10,944 bases of DNA from DASZTU01 sp035493835 (GTDB taxonomy: Bacteria > Pseudomonadota > Alphaproteobacteria > Rhizobiales > Devosiaceae): NCBI GenBank assembly GCA_035493835.1, contig DATJHO010000138.1, forward strand, positions 1-10,944. Direction: 5' to 3'. Made by a program: the position numbers and the translations under genes. Positions within the stretch are counted from its first letter, which is position 1; each line of letters starts with the position of its first letter. Below the pieces are notes generated by a model. That model made no database searches. It was given only the letters and a program-made list of their open reading frames with translations, and had not been told where the DNA came from. Below are positions 1-5,289 of the stretch, in pieces.

Positions 1-97
1 TCACCGAGCTGTTTGGAAAAGTCTCGGTGTAGAAGCGCGCTGCCGCCTCGGCGTCCTTGTCATACCATAGACAGACAGTGTTCTTGGCAATTGCCAT
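1..97 (-). CDS. VOC-fold (PhnB-like) protein, N-terminal fragment
   Basis: Only the first 32 residues lie in the window; the rest runs off the left edge. The peptide starts MAIAKNTVCLWYD and continues with an acidic and Ala-rich helix followed by RFYTETFPNS. This is the first beta-alpha unit typical of PhnB-like proteins of the vicinal oxygen chelate superfamily, often annotated as 3-demethylubiquinone-9 3-methyltransferase-like, although most members have no proven methyltransferase activity. The ATG at 97 is supported by an AAGGA ribosome binding site a few bases upstream (reading leftward). It lies downstream of the 90-residue ABM-like gene on the same strand, separated by about 158 bases, so the two could be co-transcribed. 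The substrate cannot be inferred from this fragment. Confidence 0.75.
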   Translation of the reverse strand, partial: MAIAKNTVCLWYDKDAEAAARFYTETFPNSSV

Positions 98-255
98 TGC
101 TTGTCCTTTCGCTTCTGAAGCCAATTGCAGCCGGTTTCCCACGACTGGGCGCGGTGGACAGTCGCCTCGACGAACCCAAGCCGACGCCGACACCCAGTCC
201 CTCAGGCAGGGGAGTTCCGAATTCCCGATCAGGAGTCTTCCGTCAGGCAGAGATT

Positions 256-528
256 CTAGGCGTTGTATTGGCCGCCGAACTTCGCCGCCTGGGGCGTGCC
301 TTTATGTCCCGCCTCTTGAAGGATCGCCGGAACGTCGGGGTCTGAGACGAAGTTCTTGAAGCCGTCTTCATCCCAGTCGAAGATCACCCACACCCGGTCG
401 TCCTCATTGGGATCGCGAAAGACGGTCGCACCCTTGGAGCCGTGCTGCTTTCGCTTCTCAGCGCCCTTGGTCGAGAAGATTTTCAAGAAGCGGTCGAGAT
501 CCTCGACCCTGGTCGTTGTGAGTAGCAT
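256..528 (-). CDS. Small ABM-like (dimeric alpha-beta barrel) protein, function unknown
   Basis: This is a 90-residue soluble protein with no signal peptide or membrane segment. An N-terminal strand and helix (residues 1-20, VEDLDRFLKIF) is followed by a Lys-rich loop (21-32), a strand pair with FRDPNEDDRVWVIFDWD (37-53), and an SDPDVPAILQEAG segment (62-74). That order resembles small antibiotic-biosynthesis-monooxygenase (ABM) or cyclase-like ferredoxin folds, where a helix with the 'sdpe...i..ag' pattern follows the central strands. The assignment is by fold pattern only, and no catalytic residue is evident. The start is well supported: an AGGAGG ribosome binding site lies 6 bases before the ATG. 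It diverges from dmeR across a 205-base gap and is followed by the VOC-fold gene on its own strand. Confidence 0.8.
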   Translation of the reverse strand: MLLTTTRVEDLDRFLKIFSTKGAEKRKQHGSKGATVFRDPNEDDRVWVIFDWDEDGFKNFVSDPDVPAILQEAGHKGTPQAAKFGGQYNA

Positions 529-621
529 CTCTATCCTCCTTTGTTGGAAAGCGTCGGCTTGCCCCCGCGATTTCGGCTCAAATTCAGATTGTTCGGAATG
601 TCTTATACCATCAGTTTATAT

Positions 622-643
622 GATATCGCCCCCTCCGCATATC
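622..643. promoter_or_regulatory. Candidate metal-repressor operator: GATAT-N12-ATATC around a C tract
   Basis: Perfect 5-base arms (GATAT and ATATC) flank a 12-base G/C core containing a run of five C. A/T-rich inverted arms around a G/C tract are the architecture known for operators of the RcnR/DmeR group of the CsoR family. The site lies 91 bases before the dmeR start, in the gap shared with the divergent ABM-like gene, and overlaps an A/T-rich stretch (615-626, including TATGAT) that could be a -10 element. Binding is inferred. Confidence 0.45.
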
Positions 644-699
644 CGGGTTGAAAGTAGACTTGGCCCGCCAACGGAAGCAGGTCGGCCAAACAATGCCTT

Positions 700-726
700 G
701 TCCCATCCCCTCCTGGAGGATAGGAC
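700..726. promoter_or_regulatory. 27-base imperfect palindrome covering the dmeR ribosome binding region
   Basis: GTCC and ATCC on the left pair with GGAT and GGAC on the right, with single mismatches between the blocks. At the centre is an 11-base odd palindrome, CCTCC-T-GGAGG (709-719). The GGAGG and AGGA motifs that could act as Shine-Dalgarno sequences for dmeR (ATG at 734) lie inside the right arm. It could therefore be a second repressor site or an mRNA hairpin that limits dmeR translation. Confidence 0.35.
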
Positions 727-733
727 CACTTTC

Positions 734-988
734 ATGGAACACGCCTCCCACCCCGACATCATCAAACGCCTGAAGCGGGCAAACGGCCACCTGGCCTCGG
801 TCGTCGCCATGATGGAGGAAGGGCGCCCCTGTGTGGAGCTGGCGCAACAGCTCCATGCCGTCGAGAGCGCCATCACCAATGCCAAGCGCGAGCTCATCCA
901 CGATCACATGGAGCATTGCCTCGGCGATGGCGAAATGGATGCCCGCGCCGCCATGGGCGAGTTCAAAGTTCTAGCCAAATATTTGTGA
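734..988 (+). CDS. dmeR: DmeR-like metal-responsive repressor (CsoR/RcnR family)
   Basis: This 84-residue all-helical DNA-binding repressor should bind its operator when metal-free and release it when metal binds, derepressing the exporter gene behind it. The start HPDIIKRLKRANGHL and the segment EEGRPCVELAQQLHAVESAI are family hallmarks. Candidate metal ligands are His3 and His6 near the N terminus, Cys33 in helix 2, and His58, His61 and Cys62 in HDHMEHC. Cys33, His58 and Cys62 align with the Cys-His-Cys triad of CsoR, while the N-terminal His residues recall the Ni/Co sensor RcnR. The ATG at 734 is chosen because family members begin at this point; the frame stays open upstream, but that extension does not resemble a protein. 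It ends 6 bases before the CDF exporter gene, indicating one operon. DmeR is preferred over FrmR or CsoR because of this partner. Confidence 0.85.
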   Translation: MEHASHPDIIKRLKRANGHLASVVAMMEEGRPCVELAQQLHAVESAITNAKRELIHDHMEHCLGDGEMDARAAMGEFKVLAKYL

Positions 989-994
989 GACAGG

Positions 995-2368
995 ATGCTC
1001 AACACTATTCGCGATTGGTTCGGGTTCGGGCCGCAAGATAGCGGTCATGGATCCCATGGCCATTCTCATGGCGGGCACGGCCATTCCCATGGGCCGAGCG
1101 AACACGGCCACACGCACGGCGTCATCGACCCCACCATTGCCTCGACCGAGCGCGGCATCTGGGCGATCAAGTGGTCGTTCATCATCATGGCGAGCACGGC
1201 GGTGCTGCAGCTCGTCGTGGTGCTCTGGAGTGGCAGCGTAGCGCTGCTGGCCGACACCATCCACAATTTCGGCGACGCGACGACAGCGATTCCGCTGTGG
1301 ATTGCCTTCATCCTCGCCCGGCGCAAGCCGAGCAAGACCTTCAACTACGGCCTCGGCCGGGTGGAGGATCTTGCCGGCGTGCTCATCGTCCTTATCATCC
1401 TGTTCAGTGCCATCGTCGCCGGCTACGAGGCCATCAACCGCCTGCTTCACCCTGAGCCGATCTCGCAGCTCTGGTGGGTTGCCGCGGCTGGTGTGATCGG
1501 CTTCATCGGCAATGAGGCGGTGGCCGTGTTCCGCATTCGCATTGGCCGCGAAATCAACAGCGCCGCATTGATCGCCGACGGCTATCACGCCCGCACGGAT
1601 GGGCTCACCAGCTTGGCGGTGGTGCTCGGCGCCATCGGCGTTGCCCTTGGCTTCCCGCTGGCCGATCCGATCATCGGTCTGTTGATCACCCTCGCCATTT
1701 TCGGCATCGTCTGGCAGTCGGCGCGGGCTGTGTTCACCCGCATGCTCGACGGCGTCGAGCCGGATGTTGTCGATGAGATTCGTCATTCCGCCCAGCACGT
1801 TGATGGCGTCACCGGGGTCACTGACGCCAAGGCGCGCTGGATCGGCCACGAGCTCGTTGCCGATGTGGCTATCGCGGTGGATGAGCATATCCCGGTCTCA
1901 GCGGCGCAGCTCCTGGCCGCTGCGGTCAGGGAGGAGCTCTTCGCGCACCTGCCGGCGCTGCGCATCGCCAACGTGCGCCTCAGCCTGCCGGACGAAGCAG
2001 CGCCGACCAGCCATCGGCATGACGGCGACCATGAGCACGGCCATGGCCACGGCCATCATCACGCGCCCGATCCGTTCGATTTTGTGACCGGTCTGGCCGA
2101 GGGACAACTCGCGATCATCGACACGGCCGATGGCGAGCGCATGCGGCTGACCGTAGCCAAGGCGGTGCCCAGCCTCGCCGCAACCGTCGACATCAGTCGC
2201 CCCGGCGGCGTCGAGAGCCTGGTCCTTCACCCCACGGAGGGAGCCTTTATTAGCCATGTCGCGCCTGAAGAGCCGCATGAGTTTGACGCAACGCTCAATC
2301 TCGCCGCCGGAGCGGATGAGATTTCGCTGCCGTTCCATATGTCGGAGCGGGGCGACCGTCATCATTAA
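995..2368 (+). CDS. dmeF: DmeF-like CDF divalent-cation efflux transporter with extra C-terminal domain
   Basis: This 457-residue inner-membrane antiporter of the cation diffusion facilitator family probably exports Co(II), Ni(II) or Zn(II) in exchange for protons. Ten His residues lie in the N-terminal stretch 18-41. Membrane helices follow from about 60, with the transport-site pairs His90/Asp94 (HNFGD) and His198/Asp202 (HARTD), a His-Asp-His-Asp tetrad. A cytoplasmic ferredoxin-like dimerisation domain spans about 253-332. Unusually, a second His-rich linker (nine His, 340-356) leads into an extra, probably beta-rich region (about 358-457) ending in Arg-His-His. Typical CDF proteins are about 300-350 residues, so this one is long. 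The ATG at 995 keeps the His-rich N terminus; its ribosome binding site (GACAGG) is poor, so translation is probably coupled to dmeR. The metal is inferred from the regulator and is not proven. Confidence 0.88.
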   Translation: MLNTIRDWFGFGPQDSGHGSHGHSHGGHGHSHGPSEHGHTHGVIDPTIASTERGIWAIKWSFIIMASTAVLQLVVVLWSGSVALLADTIHNFGDATTAIPLWIAFILARRKPSKTFNYGLGRVEDLAGVLIVLIILFSAIVAGYEAINRLLHPEPISQLWWVAAAGVIGFIGNEAVAVFRIRIGREINSAALIADGYHARTDGLTSLAVVLGAIGVALGFPLADPIIGLLITLAIFGIVWQSARAVFTRMLDGVEPDVVDEIRHSAQHVDGVTGVTDAKARWIGHELVADVAIAVDEHIPVSAAQLLAAAVREELFAHLPALRIANVRLSLPDEAAPTSHRHDGDHEHGHGHGHHHAPDPFDFVTGLAEGQLAIIDTADGERMRLTVAKAVPSLAATVDISRPGGVESLVLHPTEGAFISHVAPEEPHEFDATLNLAAGADEISLPFHMSERGDRHH

Positions 2369-2453
2369 GCCTGCGGCGGCAAAATTGCGCTGCCGGCCGT
2401 CGCTCTCAGGAAACGGATCTGGACATCCCGGTATTGAAGCGGAACGCCGCCCG

Positions 2454-2476
2454 TAAGGCCGCGCTTGTCGGCCTTA
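2454..2476. terminator. Perfect 8-bp hairpin downstream of dmeF, possible terminator
   Basis: TAAGGCCG and CGGCCTTA form a perfect 8-base stem with a 7-base loop, 85 bases after the dmeF stop and before the next promoter. There is no clear U tract, so it may be an inefficient terminator or an mRNA 3'-end stabiliser. Confidence 0.35.
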
Positions 2477-2534
2477 AACTAAGCGGCCGATCCCAAAAAT
2501 CACGGAAAATCATCCGCACGGATCGTTCACCTCT

Positions 2535-2559
2535 GGAACCGTCCCCTGAGGAAAGGGTT
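2535..2559 (+). promoter_or_regulatory. EcfG-type general stress promoter (GGAAC-N16-GGTT)
   Basis: GGAAC at 2535-2539 and GGTT at 2556-2559 are separated by 16 bases. The alphaproteobacterial general-stress sigma factor EcfG (RpoE2 in Sinorhizobium) recognises GGAAC-N16/17-CGTT, so only the first base of the -10 element differs. It lies 42 bases before the ATG of the 58-residue repeat protein. Transcription should start near 2566, at the base of the following hairpin. Regulation by the PhyR/EcfG cascade is inferred from this match. Confidence 0.65.
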
Positions 2560-2566
2560 AGGATCA

Positions 2567-2584
2567 CGAGACCTCAAGGTCTCG
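2567..2584 (+). promoter_or_regulatory. Hairpin at the predicted mRNA 5' end
   Basis: CGAGACC pairs perfectly with GGTCTCG around a TCAA tetraloop, and the T and A flanking the loop could extend the pairing. The hairpin begins at the start site predicted from the EcfG-like promoter and ends 6 bases before the AGGAGA ribosome binding site (2591-2596). This position suits a 5' stabilising structure that leaves the ribosome binding site free. Confidence 0.5.
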
Positions 2585-2601
2585 AACTAGAGGAGAACAC
2601 T

Positions 2602-2778
2602 ATGCCAAACGATAAAGAGACCCGTGGCGGGACGCACGAGCAACACGTGAAAGCTGGCCAGCAGAGCCATAAGAACACGGACTCGAACAAGAACAACCAG
2701 TCGCATAGCGCGCCGTCGCACGGCGGGACGCACGAGCAACACGTCAAAGCCGGTCAGCAGAGCCACAAGAACTCCTGA
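2602..2778 (+). CDS. 58-residue His-rich protein with two identical 17-residue repeats, probable stress protein
   Basis: This small, very hydrophilic protein has no signal peptide, membrane segment or cysteine. Residues 9-25 and 41-57 are the same 17-residue unit, GGTHEQHVKAGQQSHKN, joined by an Asn/Ser/Lys/Gln-rich linker (about 26-40). Eight of 58 residues are His. The unit faintly resembles the Gly-rich KGG repeat of stress-induced bacterial proteins (a Gly-Gly, then a short acidic/His/Ala-Gly stretch), but the Lys-Gly-Gly core is not evident, so the relationship is only suggested. The protein is probably intrinsically disordered. The ATG at 2602 is fixed by AGGAGA 5 bases upstream. It forms its own transcription unit, with an EcfG-like promoter before it and an intrinsic terminator after it, which points to a role in general stress. 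Metal binding through the His residues is possible given the adjacent metal exporter, but unproven. Confidence 0.82.
   Translation: MPNDKETRGGTHEQHVKAGQQSHKNTDSNKNNQSHSAPSHGGTHEQHVKAGQQSHKNS
2626..2676 (+). repeat. 51-bp coding repeat, copy 1
   Basis: It encodes residues 9-25 of the small repeat protein. It differs from copy 2 at four positions, all third codon bases. Confidence 0.95.
2722..2772 (+). repeat. 51-bp coding repeat, copy 2
   Basis: It encodes residues 41-57 of the small repeat protein, identical in amino-acid sequence to copy 1. The four silent differences show that the duplication is not brand new. Confidence 0.95.
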
Positions 2779-2802
2779 GCGCCTGACATTGAAGACCGTG
2801 GG

Positions 2803-2831
2803 AATGGGGCCTGATCGGCTCCATTTCTTTT
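2803..2831 (+). terminator. Intrinsic terminator of the repeat-protein gene
   Basis: AATGGGGCC (2803-2811) pairs with GGCTCCATT (2817-2825), with one G-U pair and a 5-base loop, followed by a T-rich run (TTTCTTTT, 2824-2831). It starts 24 bases after the stop codon, as expected of a rho-independent terminator. Confidence 0.7.
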
Positions 2832-2872
2832 GCCCGGTGCTGACCCTTCGGGCGGTCCTTTTCACCGGCTTT

Positions 2873-2920
2873 TCCCGCCCGGCCCTCCCCCTCGCCGCCG
2901 ACCGTTGCGACCGGGCGGGA
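2873..2920. repeat. Long-armed perfect inverted repeat (10-bp arms)
   Basis: TCCCGCCCGG at 2873-2882 is repeated in inverted orientation as CCGGGCGGGA at 2911-2920 around a 28-base C-rich spacer. It sits between the small-gene terminator and a pseudogene. It may be a secondary terminator or a relic of a mobile or intergenic repeat element; no target-site duplication was recognised. Confidence 0.6.
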
Positions 2921-2983
2921 AGGAACCCCCTTCCCCTGGCGGCGTTGCGAAAAGATCCACGCCCCGGCCCCTGCACAGGCCCC

Positions 2984-3261
2984 GAGATGGCTTACCCTGA
3001 CCGCCCGGTCATTGCGCTCGTCGGCGATGGTGCAATGCAAATGAACAATATGGGGGAGCTTATCACCGTCGCCAAATACTGGCGAAACTGGTCGAGCCCG
3101 ACCTGGGTTTGCATGGTCAGCGGGTAATGCAGGGTGACCCGAAGTTTCAGGCGTCTCAGGACCTGCCCGACGTGCCGTATCACAAGTTCGCCGAGCTGAT
3201 CGGCCTTAGAGGCATTTACGTCGATGATCCGGAGCAACTCGCGCCGGCTTGGGATGAGGCG
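2984..3261 (+). pseudogene. Remnant of a TPP-dependent enzyme (pyruvate oxidase/acetolactate synthase-like)
   Basis: The frame starting at 2987 reads YPDRPVIALVGDGAMQMNN and continues to KYWRNWSSPTWV near 3109. This is the TPP-binding region of POX/ALS-type enzymes, including the GDG that opens the GDG...NN cofactor motif. Homology then jumps to another frame (from about 3112), which reads QRVMQGDPKFQASQDLPDV and ends with YVDDPEQLAPAWDEAL near 3261. By comparison with the family from memory, roughly 40-50 bases between the two pieces are missing, including the NN end of the motif that binds TPP and Mg2+, and the frame is shifted. The N-terminal two thirds and the C terminus are also absent. 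It has no ribosome binding site and cannot encode a working enzyme. Confidence 0.82.
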
Positions 3262-3489
3262 CTAGGCGTCGGAATTGGTGTAGACGTTGATGGCCTTGGC
3301 ATCAGCGCCAAAGGCGATCCGCGGCAGCAGGCGCCGCGCCGGTCAAGGCAGTCGCCGAAGCAGCAGTTAACGACGGTTCACATCCGTTCTCCCAAAGAGT
3401 CTCGTGCCCTCATCGAGCGCATGCCCAGAAGCGACGAACGGCTCTTCGGCCACGCCTTCGTTAGGTGCCGTCGACCTTATGCGGTCGGC
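3262..3489. other. Unassigned debris between the TPP-enzyme remnant and cydC
   Basis: No intact gene is visible. Homology to the TPP enzyme stops abruptly at about 3261. On the minus strand, 3262-3342 gives 26 codons, nearly all ending in G or C, that end in IAFGADAKAINVYTNSDA and a TAG stop. The frame is closed upstream by a TGA. This looks like the tail of an unrelated gene, and I do not recognise its family. The rest shows no clear coding signal. Confidence 0.4.
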
Positions 3490-5289
3490 TCAACGGTCCC
3501 GCGACGCTTTCATGACACTTCTGTGAGAGCCTCGGCCAAAGAGACTTTCGCTTGCGGGGTGCCTCAGCCCGGTCAAAAGCGTGGCATCGGCGGTTGGCGA
3601 CCAAAGCGGAAGCGGAACCGGCTGCAAGCGGATCAGGCCGCCAGAAGCCCCCTCAATCCGCATGACCCGGTCGACGTAGAGCAGCGCCTGCGCTCGGTGC
3701 GAGATGAGCAGCGTCGTGCGCCCTGTCATGAGCCGCTTCAGCGCCTCGAGGACAACGCGTTCCGAGGCGGCATCCAGTCCCTCCGTCGGCTCATCCAGCA
3801 GCAGGATCGGGGCATCCTTCAGAAAGGCCCGGGCGATGGCGATCCGCCGCGCCTGCCCGCCCGAAAGCCGCGCCCCCACTTCGCCGACAAAGGTATCCAG
3901 CCCCTCGGAAAAGCTCTCGACCTCATCGAAGACGCCAGCCTGGCGCAGCGCCTCGACGAGGTCGCGCTCGCTGGCATCGGGTCGCGCCAACAGCAGATTT
4001 TCGCGGATCGTGGTGTTGAACAGATGGCCGCGCTGCGCCACGACCGAACACAACGCGCGGATCTGCTCTCCCTGAAGCGCGCGCAGCGGAACGCCGCCGA
4101 TCTCGATCTGTCCGTTCTGGAATTCGCGGAACCGCAGGAGGACATTGAAGAGCGTGCTCTTGCCCGCGCCGGTGACGCCGACGATGCCCAGCGAACCACC
4201 CTGCCGCAGCGCGAAATCGAGCCCGTCCAGCACCCATTTACCGTCCGGCGCATAACGCATCCGCAGGTCGCGGACCACAATGTCGAAGCGCTGCGGCAGC
4301 GGCCCTTCGGGCGGCTCGGCCAATTCGGGCGCGGCATCGATGATCTCGAAGATGCGCCGCGCGGCGGCAAGCGTCTCGCCCATGAGATAGAACGCCAGCG
4401 GCAAACCAGCGATCGCCTCGAAGCTTGCCAGCACATAAAGCGCGATCATCGCCAGATCCGGCGACGGCGTCCGGCCTTGCGTGACCAGCGGGATCGTCAC
4501 CACCAGCGCCAGCCACATGGTAAGCTGGCCGAACAGCCCAGACAGCCCCGCCGACAGCCCCTTGATCCACGACAACCGCCGCTGATCGGCGAGGAGGGCC
4601 TCGCTCAGTTCCTCAACCTGCGCACCCTGCCTTGCCGTGGCGGCATAGACGCGAAGTTCGCCCAGGCCGCGACAGGTGTCGGCCGTGGCCGCGCGCAGGG
4701 CCGCCTTCGTCCCGACCAGCCGGTTGCCGGGTCGCCGCCCCAGCCGCAGCGCCAGCAGCGGCAACGCAATCCCGGCCGCCAGCAGGCCGAGCGCATCGAT
4801 CAGCGCGACCCGACCGCTGAACAGCGCCAGCCCCGCCACCAGCGCCACGGAGGTGATCGCTGCCGAAACCGTCGGCGCCAGCACCTGCAGGTAGAAATTG
4901 TCGAGACTATCGATATCGCCCCGGATCCGGCTCAGCAGATCGCCACCGCGATAGTTCTGCAGCCGCGCCGGCGCCAGTGGCTCAAGATGGCGATAGAACC
5001 AAACCCGGAGCTCCGACAACACCCGGAGAGTGGCGTCGTGCGTCACCAGCCGCTCCAGATAGCGTGCCACGGTACGCAGGATCGCGAGGCCACGGATCGC
5101 GGCTGCGGGCGTGAAATAGCCGAACGCCTGCGTGCCGAGCCCCGCCAGCGCCATCGACGCGATGAACCATCCCGCCAACGCCAGCAGGACCACGTTCGAC
5201 AGGATCACCACAACGCTGAGCGCGATGCCGGCGGCAAGCCAGCGGCGATACGGCCAGAAGAGGCGCAGCAGGCGCAAAATGTCGTTCAT
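3490..5289 (-). CDS. cydC: CydC, subunit of the CydDC thiol-reductant ABC exporter
   Basis: This 599-residue ABC half-transporter pairs with CydD in the inner membrane. CydDC exports glutathione and cysteine to the periplasm and is needed to assemble cytochrome bd. The membrane domain (about residues 15-310) begins with helices at 17-40 and carries the conserved GWFIA motif at 40-44. The ATPase domain has Walker A GVTGAGKST (371-379), signature LSGGQ (475-479), Walker B ILLLDE (495-500) and switch His531, all intact. The start is at 5289: the cydD stop and this ATG share one base (TAATG), so translation is coupled. The family is usually about 550-575 residues. Here the recognisable domain ends near 556 and a tail of about 43 residues rich in Ser, Arg and Leu follows, running into the debris region. 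It is the last gene of cydABDC. Confidence 0.93.
   Translation of the reverse strand: MNDILRLLRLFWPYRRWLAAGIALSVVVILSNVVLLALAGWFIASMALAGLGTQAFGYFTPAAAIRGLAILRTVARYLERLVTHDATLRVLSELRVWFYRHLEPLAPARLQNYRGGDLLSRIRGDIDSLDNFYLQVLAPTVSAAITSVALVAGLALFSGRVALIDALGLLAAGIALPLLALRLGRRPGNRLVGTKAALRAATADTCRGLGELRVYAATARQGAQVEELSEALLADQRRLSWIKGLSAGLSGLFGQLTMWLALVVTIPLVTQGRTPSPDLAMIALYVLASFEAIAGLPLAFYLMGETLAAARRIFEIIDAAPELAEPPEGPLPQRFDIVVRDLRMRYAPDGKWVLDGLDFALRQGGSLGIVGVTGAGKSTLFNVLLRFREFQNGQIEIGGVPLRALQGEQIRALCSVVAQRGHLFNTTIRENLLLARPDASERDLVEALRQAGVFDEVESFSEGLDTFVGEVGARLSGGQARRIAIARAFLKDAPILLLDEPTEGLDAASERVVLEALKRLMTGRTTLLISHRAQALLYVDRVMRIEGASGGLIRLQPVPLPLWSPTADATLLTGLRHPASESLFGRGSHRSVMKASRDR

Noticed and set aside
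356..733. An upstream in-frame extension of dmeR
   Set aside because: It overlaps the ABM-like gene and the operator region. DmeR/CsoR proteins start at the HPDIIKRLKRA segment, which matches the ATG at 734.
971..1888. A 305-codon minus-strand open frame opposite dmeF
   Set aside because: It is antisense to an unmistakable CDF transporter and has no family resemblance or ribosome binding site.
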